Shown: positions 1 to 8,502 of the stretch, one piece after another | How positions within the stretch are numbered: the stretch's first letter is position 1 | Layout of the letters: every line of letters begins with the position of its first letter | NCBI GenBank assembly: GCA_005882715.1 | Contig: VBEI01000136.1 | Coordinates: forward strand, 9,911-29,587 | Reading direction: 5' to 3' | DNA length: 19,677 bases | Source: Chloroflexota bacterium | GTDB taxonomy: Bacteria > Chloroflexota > Dehalococcoidia > SM23-28-2 > RBG-16-64-32 | Program-made: the position numbers and the translations under genes | The notes under the pieces: model-generated | What the model was told of the DNA's origin: nothing | Seen by the model: only the letters and a program-made list of their open reading frames with translations | Database searches by the model: none

Positions 1-470
1 ACCACATCTGCCTGCACCCAGGCCTGTCCCGCACCGCCGCAGTTCGTCGAACTACCCGTGGCGATGAGCGTGATCGTCGGCTGCGCGGCCCCGGTCCGCA
101 TGCCTTGTACGCTGTATGTGTTCGTCGCGCTCAGGTAGAAGCCGTTGTAACTCCCGGGGAGATACTGATACGTGCTGCTCGTCACGTTCGGGAACCAGGT
201 GTTCACGTTCTTGTAGGCGACCTGCAGTCCCGCCTCCGCGGCATAGAAGGCCCGAACGTCGCAATCGGATCCCAGAATCAGGCGGTTTTCGACGACTGCG
301 AGGTCGAAGAGCGCAACGCCGAGCAGGCTCAGCACGAAGACAGTGACCAACGCCCCGATGATGATGCTTCCGCGCGAATCGAACCGGCACGCCGGTCGGA
401 GTCGGCCTTTGGCGTGCCCAACACCCGCGAAACAATTGATTGAAATGAATCGGCGGGGTCCCAGCATCAT
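1..470 (-). CDS. PilX-type minor pilin / pilus assembly protein, 3' end cut by window edge
   Basis: The minus-strand reading frame from ATG 470 stays open to base 1 (156 codons, no stop), so the C-terminus lies outside the window. After a 33-residue basic, Cys/Arg-rich leader comes SRG followed by SIIIGALVTVFVLSLLGVAL, a class III prepilin-like hydrophobic segment. Then come AVVENR and FYAAEAGLQVAY, the latter typical of the PilX N-terminal family. There is no Glu at mature position 5, as is usual for PilX proteins. Minor pilins of this family prime pilus assembly in the inner membrane. The gene starts 72 bp after the pilR stop, so it probably ends the same operon or begins a minor-pilin cluster. 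The start is uncertain: ATGs at 470 and 467 are tandem, a GTG lies slightly upstream, and no strong ribosome binding site is seen. The family call is fairly secure; the exact start is not. Confidence 0.8.
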   Translation of the reverse strand, partial: MMLGPRRFISINCFAGVGHAKGRLRPACRFDSRGSIIIGALVTVFVLSLLGVALFDLAVVENRLILGSDCDVRAFYAAEAGLQVAYKNVNTWFPNVTSSTYQYLPGSYNGFYLSATNTYSVQGMRTGAAQPTITLIATGSSTNCGGAGQAWVQADV

Positions 471-542
471 CGACTTCACTGGTTTCGAGGCCCGGCTGAC
501 GTAGAGTAGAATGCGCGACGCCCAGGGCCGTCGGTCACCACG

Positions 543-1925
543 TCACCACTCCGCCGATACCGAGCGGCGCGGCTCGAGCTTGTACTTCTTGATCCGGTAC
601 CAGAGGCTCTGCTCGCTGACGCCGAGGAGCTTCGCCGCTCGCGCCTGCACGCCATTCGAGCGTCGCAGGGCCTCGAGGATGAGGCGCCGCTCCACGTCTC
701 CCAGAGCTTCGTCGAGCGGGCGACTGACGTCTGCCGTCGCTTCGGCGGCGTGCTCGGTGGCGCACCGTCGGATCTGCGGAGGCAGATGTTCAGGCAGCAC
801 GGTGCCGTCCGAGAGAAGCAGGGCGCCTTCGATCACGTGCTGCAGCTCGCGGATGTTCCCCGGCCAGCCGTAGGCCCACAGACACCGCAGGGCCTCGGCG
901 GAGATCGATGCGGTCGCTCGCGAGAGGTGCTGCCGCGCCCGCTCGACGAACGTCGAGATGAGCTCCGGAAGATCTTCGATACGCTCCCGGAGCGCCGGGA
1001 TTTGCAATCGCACCCCCTGCAGGCGGTAGAACAGATCGAGGCGGAACTGGCCGGCGGCGACGAGCTTGTCGAGATTGCGGTTCGTCGCAGCGATGACGCG
1101 CACATCGACATCGATCGAGCGGTTGCCGCCCACGCGCTCGATCTTCCGCTCCTCGAGCGCTCTCAAAATCTTGGCCTGCATCGCGAGCGGCATATCGCCG
1201 ATCTCGTCGAGAAAGAGCGTGCCGCCGTTCGCGGCCTCGAACCGGCCGCTCCGGGTCCGGATGGCCCCGGTAAAAGCGCCCCGTTCATGGCCGAACAGCT
1301 CGGACTCCAGCAGCCCCTCCGGAATGGCGGCGCAATTGACGGCGACCAGCGGTCCGTCTTTTCGCACGCTCGTTCGGTGAATCGCCTGCGCCAGCAAGTC
1401 CTTGCCGGTGCCGCTCTCGCCTTCGATCAGTACCGAGACATCCGTGCGCGCCACCCGCTGCACGGCGTGCAGCACACGAACGAACGCATCGCTTCTTCCG
1501 ACGAGGCCTTCGAGGCCAGCCGTCTGCGCCGCTTGGAGCGCGGCGACTTGCTGCTGCAGGCGCCGACGCTCGAGCGCACGCGCCACGACGACCTCCAACT
1601 CAACCATGTTGAGCGGTTTGGTGAAGAAGTCGTACGCGCCACGGCGCAGCGCCTCGGTGGCTGTCTGCCGGACACCGAAGCCGGTCATGGCAATGATCGG
1701 GATGTCCGGCGCCAGCTCCCGGCACGGCCTGATCGCATCGAGCCCGTCGCCGTCGGTAAGCTTGAGATCGAGTAGGATCACGTCATACGAAGACCCCCGG
1801 ATACGCTCGAGGAGCGGCGCGATACCGGTCACAACCTCGGCCTGGTGCTCCTTGCGCAGCATGGCCTCGCGGAGGACGAAGGCGAGCTCTTGATCATCCT
1901 CGACGATGAGAATCCGCGCGCTCAT
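543..1925 (-). CDS. pilR: Sigma54-dependent response regulator, NtrC/PilR type
   Basis: This 460-residue protein has the three classic NtrC domains. Residues 1-120 form a receiver with acidic pocket ED 9-10, phospho-acceptor Asp53 (VILLDLKL), Thr81 and Lys103 (FFTKP). The AAA+ domain (about 140-370) has Walker A GESGTGKD (169-176), the sigma54-contacting loop GAFTGA (216-221, intact) and Walker B TLFLDE. A Fis-type helix-turn-helix is at about 425-455 (AAKLLGVSEQSLWYRIKKYK). Phosphorylated NtrC-type proteins drive sigma54 polymerase from upstream sites. The gene overlaps pilS by ATGA and lies in a pilus operon, so PilR is the natural name. The sigma54-type promoter in front of pilA is its likely target. 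Other NtrC-family roles cannot be excluded by sequence alone. Confidence 0.93.
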   Translation of the reverse strand: MSARILIVEDDQELAFVLREAMLRKEHQAEVVTGIAPLLERIRGSSYDVILLDLKLTDGDGLDAIRPCRELAPDIPIIAMTGFGVRQTATEALRRGAYDFFTKPLNMVELEVVVARALERRRLQQQVAALQAAQTAGLEGLVGRSDAFVRVLHAVQRVARTDVSVLIEGESGTGKDLLAQAIHRTSVRKDGPLVAVNCAAIPEGLLESELFGHERGAFTGAIRTRSGRFEAANGGTLFLDEIGDMPLAMQAKILRALEERKIERVGGNRSIDVDVRVIAATNRNLDKLVAAGQFRLDLFYRLQGVRLQIPALRERIEDLPELISTFVERARQHLSRATASISAEALRCLWAYGWPGNIRELQHVIEGALLLSDGTVLPEHLPPQIRRCATEHAAEATADVSRPLDEALGDVERRLILEALRRSNGVQARAAKLLGVSEQSLWYRIKKYKLEPRRSVSAEW

Positions 1926-3334
1926 CGCGCGACGACCTCCGCCGACGTCTCGGCGCGTGGCAGCTCGACGACGAAAGTCGTCGCCGCACGCCCATCGCTC
2001 ACGAGCTTGATCGTGCCGCCGTGGGCTTCGGTCACCTGTCTCGCGATGGCGAGCCCGAGTCCCGTGCCCCGGGGCTTCGTCGTGAAGAACGGCTCGAACA
2101 CCCGCTCCTGCAGGTCGATGGGAATGCCGACTCCGTAGTTCGTCACGTCGATCTGCACCGTGCCGCCGTGCGTCGCCACCGCTCGGACGATAACCGTACC
2201 GTCGCCAGCCTCAAAGGCGTTGGTGAGCAGGTTCGAGAAGACCTCGGCGAGCAGCACGGAATCGCCGAGGATCGGGGGGACAGGGTGCTCGAGCGCAAGG
2301 GTCGGCCGGTGGCCCGGAAGCGCCGCGACGACGTCCTGAAGCAACAGAGAAATCGATACCGACTCTGAGATGAGGGGTGCGGCATGGGTCAGCATCAGAA
2401 GCTTTTGAACGAGCCGCTCCTGACGGTCGAGTCCTCCGATGATCTTGTCGACGTACTCGCGTCCCCGATGGTCGGGTTCCAAATCCTGCTGGAGAAACTC
2501 GATGAGGCCCCGGATGGTCGCGAGCGGCGTGCGTACCTCGTGAGCGACCCTGGCCGCCAGCGCGCCGAGAAGCGCGAGCTGATCTGCACGCTTGATCTGC
2601 TCGCGAATGCGCCGCTTCTCCGTCGCGTCACGGAACAACAGCACGAGCGACTGGCCACGGTCATGGTCCTGCGCCGTCACGTCGAGCACGAGTCTCCGCC
2701 CTGTCCCGGTCGTCGCCGCGAGTTCGCATCGTGCCACGGCGTGATCATCGCTTCGCGCCTTCGCGAGTAAGCGCGCGAGCGGTCCGTTGCCCGCTTCGAG
2801 CGGAAAGACGCCGTCGTCGCTGAGCAGTGGCCGCCCACGAAAGCGCTCCAGGGCCGCACCGAGCAGCGTCTCCGCGGCGGGATTGAACGAGATGAGGGAA
2901 TCGTCGGTACCGAGCAGGAGCATCCCCTCAGGCAGCTTCGTAAGGATGTCGCTGTCGGAGACGAAGCGGTCGACGGAGAGCGTGAGCCGACCGACCGCGG
3001 CATCCAGCACGCCGAGCTCATCCAGCATCGGTCGGTTCGGCGTATTCGCGGCGGGCGGCGCGGCCGCCTCGGCCCGCTCGATGATCAGCCAGATGCGCCG
3101 CGTGAGTCGTAGCCCGAGCAGAAGTCCCGCGACGGCGGCCAGTGCCCCGGCCACGATCGCCGTGCTGAAGAGAACCCCAGCCACCGGAGCCGTCCGCGGC
3201 TGCGCGCCAAAGACGAACGGGCGCTGGATGTAGAGCACCGCGAGCGCGCTACCGGTCGCGCAGACGGCCATGACGAGGGCCAGGATGATCCAGAGGTGCA
3301 ACGTCAGGCGATACCGCCGCATCGTCGGGTTCAC
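1922..3334 (-). CDS. pilS: Membrane sensor histidine kinase, PilS/NtrB type
   Basis: This 470-residue kinase has two N-terminal membrane helices (about 12-36 and 52-76), then a PAS domain (about 128-240; FNPAAETLLG). The dimerisation/phospho-acceptor domain carries His265 in ARVAHEVRTPLATI. The C-terminal ATPase domain has N-box NLLTNAFEAG (Asn372), G1 GVGIP (about 401) and G2 GTGLGLAI (423-430). It should phosphorylate the regulator encoded directly downstream, with which it overlaps by ATGA. The start is a GTG at 3334 overlapping the pilC stop as GTGA; an in-frame ATG four codons later is the alternative. Pseudomonas PilS has six membrane helices and senses PilA in the membrane. This protein has only two, so the signal input may differ; that is inference. 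The regulon assignment rests on gene context. Confidence 0.92.
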   Translation of the reverse strand: MNPTMRRYRLTLHLWIILALVMAVCATGSALAVLYIQRPFVFGAQPRTAPVAGVLFSTAIVAGALAAVAGLLLGLRLTRRIWLIIERAEAAAPPAANTPNRPMLDELGVLDAAVGRLTLSVDRFVSDSDILTKLPEGMLLLGTDDSLISFNPAAETLLGAALERFRGRPLLSDDGVFPLEAGNGPLARLLAKARSDDHAVARCELAATTGTGRRLVLDVTAQDHDRGQSLVLLFRDATEKRRIREQIKRADQLALLGALAARVAHEVRTPLATIRGLIEFLQQDLEPDHRGREYVDKIIGGLDRQERLVQKLLMLTHAAPLISESVSISLLLQDVVAALPGHRPTLALEHPVPPILGDSVLLAEVFSNLLTNAFEAGDGTVIVRAVATHGGTVQIDVTNYGVGIPIDLQERVFEPFFTTKPRGTGLGLAIARQVTEAHGGTIKLVSDGRAATTFVVELPRAETSAEVVAR

Positions 3335-4578
3335 TTAAGGCCACCTTTGATCGCTTGCCCGAGGCTGAAGATCGGCAGATACAGGGCAAAGATGACGCTT
3401 CCCACGATGCCACCCATGACGACGATCATGATCGGCTCGATGAGCGTCGCCAGCGTCGAGACCATGTTGTCGACCTGCTGTTCGTAGTACCCGGCGGCCT
3501 TGCCGAGCATCGACGCCAGGGAGCCGCTCTCCTCGCCGCTGGCGACAAGCTGGGTGATCATGCCTGGAAATTGTCCGGTGTCACGGAGCGCGTCAGCGAG
3601 AGTGGCGCCATCCCGGACACGCTGCATCGTCATGGCAACCGCCTTTTCGATGACGCGGTTGCCGGCAACGCGGGTGACGGTGTCAAGAACGTCCATCAGC
3701 GGCAGGCCGCTCTGGAGCAGCAGGCCCATGGTGCGACAGACCCGGGCCATGATGGCCTTCCGGATCAGCGTTCCGAAGATCGGCACGCGGAGCTTCAAGG
3801 CGTCCAACACGTCTCGTCCTGTCTCCGTTCTGGCGGAGAAGTACGCAAGGATGCCGAGGGCGACCAGCGCCGCCAGCGCGACTACCGTGTAATCGCGGAA
3901 TGCGTGGCTGATGCCGATCAGCACGAGGGTCGGCGGCGGTAACTTCGCATTCGCTCGCGTATACACGTCCTCGAAAACGGGGACGATCTTGAGAATCATC
4001 ACGACGACAATGAGAACCGCCGTCACGAGGATGACCGCCGGGTACGCGATCGCCCCCCTCACCCGGCGGCGCAGGTGGGCGGTCTTTTCGAGATAGACCG
4101 TCAGCGTATCGAGCACGATGGGCAGCGTGCCGCTCACCTCGCCGGCCCGGACGACAGCGACATAGAGTGTGTTGAAGATCCGGGGATACCGCGCGAGCGC
4201 ATCGGCGAAACTGGCCCCCTCTGTGAGCGACTTCTGCACGTCGTCGATGACGCGGGCGAAGCGGCGGTCCGTCAACTCCCGACCGAGCGCGGTGAGGATG
4301 CGGACGAGATGGATGCCTGCATCCAGCATCGCCGCGAGCTGTCCCGTGAACAGGAGGAGCGTTCCGAGTCTGACACCGCGTCTGGTCGCCATCGCGATCG
4401 ACCCGCGCAGCGCGTCGGCCACCGACCCTGAGGCCTGATCCGTCGTTGCGCGCAGCGAGACGACCAGTTGTCCCTGCTTCCGGAAGCGCTGCACGGCCTC
4501 ATTGTGATCGTCCGCCTGCAACCGCCCGCGCCCGATCGCGCCCGCACGGTCGACGACCTCGTATTCGAAGGTCGGCAT
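3331..4578 (-). CDS. pilC: Type IV pilus inner-membrane platform protein PilC
   Basis: The polytopic platform protein couples the PilB and PilT motors to the pilin pool. The 415-residue product starts with MPTFEYEVVDRAGAIGRG, the standard PilC/GspF opening, and has two T2SSF domains (about 75-200 and 275-400). These contain FTGQLAAMLDAGI and RAGEVSGTL in the first, and LLLQSGLPLMDVL and ASGEESGSLASML in the second. Membrane helices lie at about 170-200, 220-245 and near the C-terminus (MIVVMGGIVGSVIFALYLPIF). The frame is open upstream to 4812, but that part is antisense-like shadow inside pilB; ATG 4578 matches the family start and lies 2 bp after the pilB stop. The TGA overlaps the pilS GTG. 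Length is normal for the family. Confidence 0.95.
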   Translation of the reverse strand: MPTFEYEVVDRAGAIGRGRLQADDHNEAVQRFRKQGQLVVSLRATTDQASGSVADALRGSIAMATRRGVRLGTLLLFTGQLAAMLDAGIHLVRILTALGRELTDRRFARVIDDVQKSLTEGASFADALARYPRIFNTLYVAVVRAGEVSGTLPIVLDTLTVYLEKTAHLRRRVRGAIAYPAVILVTAVLIVVVMILKIVPVFEDVYTRANAKLPPPTLVLIGISHAFRDYTVVALAALVALGILAYFSARTETGRDVLDALKLRVPIFGTLIRKAIMARVCRTMGLLLQSGLPLMDVLDTVTRVAGNRVIEKAVAMTMQRVRDGATLADALRDTGQFPGMITQLVASGEESGSLASMLGKAAGYYEQQVDNMVSTLATLIEPIMIVVMGGIVGSVIFALYLPIFSLGQAIKGGLK

Positions 4579-4580
4579 CG

Positions 4581-6344
4581 CTATTCCTGATCCGCGACCA
4601 CGGCGAGGACTTCTTCGAGTGTGGTCACTCCGCTGCGGACTTTCCGGAGACCGCTCGCCTGAAGCGAGCCCATGCCGGTGTCCATCGCGTGCTTTCGGAT
4701 GGTATCGGCATCCACGCCTTGGAGGACCATGCCCCGGATCTCCGCCGTGATCGGGAACAGCTCGTAGATCGCCAGCCGACCGGAGTAGCCCGTGTTGCGG
4801 CAGTTCTTGCACCCGCGGCCGCGATAGAACGTCTCGGGTATGTCGAAGCCAAAGAGCTCTCGTTCGTCGGCGGTCGGCGCATACGGCTCTCGACAGTCGC
4901 GGCAGATCTTGCGCACCAGCCGCTGCGCCGCCGCTAGGTTCACGGCGGAGGCGACGAGAAATGGCTCGACGCCGATGTTGACGAGACGGGTGAGCGTCGA
5001 CACAGAGTCGTTCGTGTGGAGCGTCGAGAACACGAGGTGGCCGGTGAGGGCGGCTCGGACGGCGATCTGAGCCGTCTCCGCATCCCGTATCTCGCCGAGC
5101 ATGATGATGTCCGGGTCCTGACGGAGAATCGAGCGGAGCGACCTCGCGAAGTCGAAGCCGATCTCTGCCTTGACCTGGACCTGCTGGATCCCGGGCTGGC
5201 GGTACTCGACTGGATCCTCGACGGTCACGATGTTCTTGCGTGGCGACTTGATCGCCTTCAGCGCGGTGTGGAGCGTCGTCGACTTACCGCTTCCGGTCGG
5301 CCCTGTCATGAGGACCATTCCCCATGGCCGACGGATCGCCTCGCGAAACACCCCGAACTGTTCCGCCTCGAAGCCGAGGCTCTCGAGGGTGTAGTGCTGG
5401 ACGACGGCCTCCTTCTGGAGGAGGCGCATGACGATCTTCTCCCCGAAGAGCGTCGGCAGCGTCGAGACGCGGAGATCGATGTGCGTGCCGACGATCCGCG
5501 CCGAGAAGCTGCCATCCTGCGGGAGACGCCGCTCGGCAATGTCGAGACGGGAGAGGATCTTCACCCGCGAGACGACGGCGAGGTGCAGCTGGCGAGGGAC
5601 CTCTAGCAGGTCGTAGAGCAAGCCATCGATCCGATAGCGGACGCGAGTGCGGTCGTCGTAGGGCTCGATATGCACGTCGGAGGCGCCGTCAGCCGCCGCG
5701 CGCGTGAGGACGTAATTGACGAGCTTCACCACGGGCGGGTCGTCGGCTTGCGTCCGCAGTTGTTTGATGTCGACGGTATCTTCGGTCGCTGGCGACTCGG
5801 ACACGAGGCTGATGCCGAGGTCCTGTCGCAGGATGTCGTCGACGTTCTCGCGGACGGCGGCGCGATAGTGCCTGTCGATCGCGGCCTTGATGTCCACCTC
5901 CGGCGCGATCTTGAAGTCGACCTCGAGGCCCGTGACGCGCCGGATGTCGTCGACGGCGATAACGTTCAGTGGGTCGGCGGTGGCGACGACGATGCGGCGG
6001 GCCGAGCGCTCCATCGCGATGACGACGTTTTGGCGCGCAACGTCCTCTGGAATGATTTTCACGACGTCGACGTCGAGCTGAGCGAGCCCGCCCTGTCCCA
6101 CCAGCGCCCGATCGAACTGCCACGACAGGACCTCGAGCACCGTCTGCTCGGTGAGGAAGCCGAGGTCGACGAGCACCTTGCCCAAACGCTGCCCCGTCCG
6201 GCGCTGCCGGTCGACGCCGGCAGCGATCTGTTGCGGCGTGATTAGGCGACGGTGGATCAGAATGTCGCCGAGCCCGTCGTCACTTCGTCTCTTCAGGTTT
6301 GCGTTGTCGCGCGAGCACGTTGAGGTTCTGCTGGGCACCAGCAT
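4581..6344 (-). CDS. pilB: Type IV pilus extension ATPase PilB
   Basis: This is the hexameric cytoplasmic ATPase that powers pilin polymerisation. The 587-residue protein has an N-terminal MshEN/GSPII-N region (about 24-160; LGDILIHRRLITPQQI) and then the ATPase core. Motifs are ASDVHIEP (221-228), Walker A GPTGSGKST (348-356), Asp box VTVEDPVEY (373-381), Walker B DIIMLGEIRD (412-421) and His box HLVFSTLHTND (436-446). A zinc-binding set of four cysteines (481, 484, 512, 515) is typical of PilB/GspE and absent from PilT. The start is ambiguous. ATG 6344 (or GTG 6338) overlaps the preceding TPR gene by about 65 bp, while the conserved region begins near residue 24. No ATG or GTG sits at the TPR stop in this frame, and CTG 6296 would be the short alternative. 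The function call is firm. Confidence 0.95.
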   Translation of the reverse strand: MLVPSRTSTCSRDNANLKRRSDDGLGDILIHRRLITPQQIAAGVDRQRRTGQRLGKVLVDLGFLTEQTVLEVLSWQFDRALVGQGGLAQLDVDVVKIIPEDVARQNVVIAMERSARRIVVATADPLNVIAVDDIRRVTGLEVDFKIAPEVDIKAAIDRHYRAAVRENVDDILRQDLGISLVSESPATEDTVDIKQLRTQADDPPVVKLVNYVLTRAAADGASDVHIEPYDDRTRVRYRIDGLLYDLLEVPRQLHLAVVSRVKILSRLDIAERRLPQDGSFSARIVGTHIDLRVSTLPTLFGEKIVMRLLQKEAVVQHYTLESLGFEAEQFGVFREAIRRPWGMVLMTGPTGSGKSTTLHTALKAIKSPRKNIVTVEDPVEYRQPGIQQVQVKAEIGFDFARSLRSILRQDPDIIMLGEIRDAETAQIAVRAALTGHLVFSTLHTNDSVSTLTRLVNIGVEPFLVASAVNLAAAQRLVRKICRDCREPYAPTADERELFGFDIPETFYRGRGCKNCRNTGYSGRLAIYELFPITAEIRGMVLQGVDADTIRKHAMDTGMGSLQASGLRKVRSGVTTLEEVLAVVADQE

Positions 6345-6804
6345 GTCGCGGATTCAACTGGAGGGCACGCTGTAGCGCTCGCGTGCCCGCGGCGACGTCG
6401 CCACCCAGGACGAGCACCACGCCGAGGTCGTTCCACGCATCGGCATCATCGGGCGTCAGGGCCAGCGCCTGTTCGAGCAGCGACCGTGCGCGCTCGCGGA
6501 GTCCGAGCGCGGCCGCTTCTCTTGCCTGCGCGATGCGATCCGCGGCGGACGGCGCGGATCGCGTGACGTCCGCCGCGGCGCTGTGGGCCGACGCTGCAGT
6601 CGCCGGCGGGTGCAGCTGCGCGTGGCCCGCGACAGTGATCGCCACCAGGGTCGCGACGGCGAGCGTACCCATCAGGGACGCACCGAGAACAGGACGGCAG
6701 CGCCGGCGAGCCTCACCGAGCCGCGGCGGCGGGCTTTCCTGGATGGTCGCCGCGGAGCCGCGCAGCGCGTCCACCGCTCGCAGTCGGTCGTCCAGGCGGC
6801 TCAT
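6280..6804 (-). CDS. Membrane-anchored TPR protein of the pilus operon
   Basis: The 174-residue product starts at ATG 6804, which overlaps the stop of the GspA-like gene as ATGA; the frame upstream of it is shadow. Residues 1-35 are basic and cytoplasmic. One membrane helix follows (about 36-58; LMGTLAVATLVAITVAG), then an Ala-rich linker. At least two tetratricopeptide repeats come next (about 95-165), with ARSLLEQALALTPDDADAWN followed by GTRALQRALQLNPRHAGAQ. The repeat domain should face the periplasm. TPR proteins in T4P loci (for example PilF/PilW or Tgl pilotins) help secretin assembly, but those are outer-membrane lipoproteins and this one has no lipobox. A scaffold or adaptor role between GspA-like, PilQ and PilB is inference. 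The gene runs into the start of pilB. Confidence 0.85.
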   Translation of the reverse strand: MSRLDDRLRAVDALRGSAATIQESPPPRLGEARRRCRPVLGASLMGTLAVATLVAITVAGHAQLHPPATAASAHSAAADVTRSAPSAADRIAQAREAAALGLRERARSLLEQALALTPDDADAWNDLGVVLVLGGDVAAGTRALQRALQLNPRHAGAQQNLNVLARQRKPEETK

Positions 6805-8495
6805 CGCGGACCGTCGAGAATCGTCGGACCGAATCGCCCGGCCACGACGCGCGCGAGCGCCAGCGTGGTTCGGGGGCCCAGGAGGCCGTCTTCTGGCAAC
6901 CCCACTGCCCTCTGAAAGCCGCGCACGGCTCGGCCGAGTCGGGGTTCGTACGTTGTGGGCAACGGTTCCGTGAGGTAGCCCAACTTGTAAAGCCGCAGCG
7001 CGACGGTGGCGATGACCGTGGGCGTCGCTTCGCGGAGCGGATCGGCGGGCAGCTGGTCGACGTTCCGCCAGAGGATCCACACGCCCATCGGAGGGGTGGC
7101 GCCGAGGCGCTCGGCGCCGTCCCGGATCTCCTCGCCAGCGGGGCCGAGGAGAGTGATGGCATCGCCTTGCGCACGGCGCAGAAGATAGAACTGTTCACCA
7201 CCCGTCCCGCGCAAGACGAGGAGCCCCGGGAGGCCGATGGCGCGAAGCTCGGCCAGTGAAGGCTGCGGCAGGTACGTTGCGGAGAGTTGGTACCGCTCGG
7301 CAACGGCCACGACGTCAGGCAGTCCATTCGATCTTGACCACGTCGCCATCGCGGTTGTTACATCGTCGGGGATGCCCCACAGGCGAATCAGTTCTCCAAG
7401 CAACGATGCCGCCGAAGAAGCCGCCTCGGACCGCGCAGGACTCGACATGACGGGATCGGCTGTCGCGGAAACGATCGGCGGCGGCGCCGGCGCGATCGAT
7501 ACAGTGGTTTCCGAACCCGTCGCGCGGACGTCCGCCGTCGCGGCCGGAACGCCTAGCGAGGCGTGCGACGTCGGATTCCGCGCGTACCGCCAGTGGACGG
7601 TTCCCGCGCCGACACCGACCGTGATACCTACCGCCGCTGCAGCAACTGCAACGGGACGGCGCCAGACGCGCGCGCGCAACGTCACCGGATTTCGTCCCCA
7701 GAGGTTTCGGATCGCCAGTCTGACGAGGCGGTCGTCGATGACGCGGGCGCCTGTGCTATAGGCCGCGAGCAGCGCCCGGTCGCAAACGAGATTCACCACG
7801 CGCGGCGTGCCGCGGCTGCGGCTGTAAATGCGCGCTATCGCTGCCCGCGTGAACGGCATGCTGCCGGCAAGCCCGGCTGCGCGCAGTCGATGCTCGATGT
7901 AGCGGAATGTCTCATTTCTCGAGAGCGGCTGGAGTCGGCAGCGAATGCCGATGCGCTGGTCCAACTGCCGCAGCTCGCGGCGCCGCAGGCGGTCCGCGAG
8001 CTCCGACTGGCCGGCGAGCACGATCTGGAGCAGTTTGCGGCTCGGTGTCTCGAGGTTTGACAGGATACGGATCTGCTCGAGCGCCTCAATACTCATCTGC
8101 TGCGCTTCGTCGAGAATGACCACCACGGTTCGGCCCGCAGCGCCCGCCGCGAGCAGATGTTCGACTAGAACCAACATCAACTCCGCCCTGGTGGCGCCGC
8201 GCCGCTCGAGCCCGAGGTCGTCGAGAATCGCGCCAAGCAGCTCGGTGTCCGAGAGGTGCGGGTTCAGGATGAGCGCGCTCTGCACGTCTTTCGGAAGCTC
8301 CTGAAGCAACGCCCGGCACAGCGTCGTCTTGCCGGTGCCGACGTCTCCGATGAGCGCCATGATCCCCTTCTGGCTGGCGATGCCGTACAGCAGCGAGGTG
8401 AGAATGTCGTGGTGCCCTCGGGACCGGAACAGGAAGCGCGGATCAGGGGTTAGGACGAACGGCGAAGCGTCGAGACTGAAGAACCTTTCGTACAT
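6801..8495 (-). CDS. ExeA/GspA-like AAA ATPase with periplasmic peptidoglycan-binding domain
   Basis: The 564-residue protein opens MYERFFSLDASPFVLTPDPRFLF, the standard ExeA/GspA start. The cytoplasmic AAA domain (about 25-270) has Walker A GDVGTGKT (50-57), Walker B VVVILDEA (124-131) and sensor-type AGQSEL (161-166). A single membrane helix follows (about 281-300; VAVAAAAVGITVGVGAGTV), then a Pro/Ala-rich periplasmic linker and a middle domain of unknown fold (about 350-480). A PGBD-type peptidoglycan-binding module ends the protein (about 495-550; AVRGFQRAVGLPEDGLLGPRT). In Aeromonas, ExeA with ExeB remodels or binds peptidoglycan so that the ExeD secretin can assemble. Its place directly after pilQ (7 bp gap) suggests the same job for the pilus secretin. 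ATG 8495 was preferred over an upstream in-frame start at 8567, which lies inside pilQ. No GspB partner is seen. Confidence 0.9.
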   Translation of the reverse strand: MYERFFSLDASPFVLTPDPRFLFRSRGHHDILTSLLYGIASQKGIMALIGDVGTGKTTLCRALLQELPKDVQSALILNPHLSDTELLGAILDDLGLERRGATRAELMLVLVEHLLAAGAAGRTVVVILDEAQQMSIEALEQIRILSNLETPSRKLLQIVLAGQSELADRLRRRELRQLDQRIGIRCRLQPLSRNETFRYIEHRLRAAGLAGSMPFTRAAIARIYSRSRGTPRVVNLVCDRALLAAYSTGARVIDDRLVRLAIRNLWGRNPVTLRARVWRRPVAVAAAAVGITVGVGAGTVHWRYARNPTSHASLGVPAATADVRATGSETTVSIAPAPPPIVSATADPVMSSPARSEAASSAASLLGELIRLWGIPDDVTTAMATWSRSNGLPDVVAVAERYQLSATYLPQPSLAELRAIGLPGLLVLRGTGGEQFYLLRRAQGDAITLLGPAGEEIRDGAERLGATPPMGVWILWRNVDQLPADPLREATPTVIATVALRLYKLGYLTEPLPTTYEPRLGRAVRGFQRAVGLPEDGLLGPRTTLALARVVAGRFGPTILDGPR

Positions 8496-8502
8496 GCGTG
8501 CC

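Noticed and set aside
481..542. Sigma54 promoter or terminator between pilR and the PilX-type gene
   Set aside because: No GG-N10-GC pair fits, and the only inverted repeat has a 5-bp stem.
750..1775. A 341-codon plus-strand open frame
   Set aside because: It is antisense to pilR, whose receiver, AAA+ and Fis domains are complete.
4579..4812. N-terminal extension of the pilC frame
   Set aside because: It lies inside pilB in another frame. PilC proteins start with the MPTFEYEV-type sequence at 4578.
6801..8495. GspA-like ATPase as a transposition protein (TnsC/IstB-like)
   Set aside because: The MYERFF start, the membrane helix and the peptidoglycan-binding C-terminus place it in the ExeA/GspA family, and it lies inside a pilus operon far from the IS remnants.
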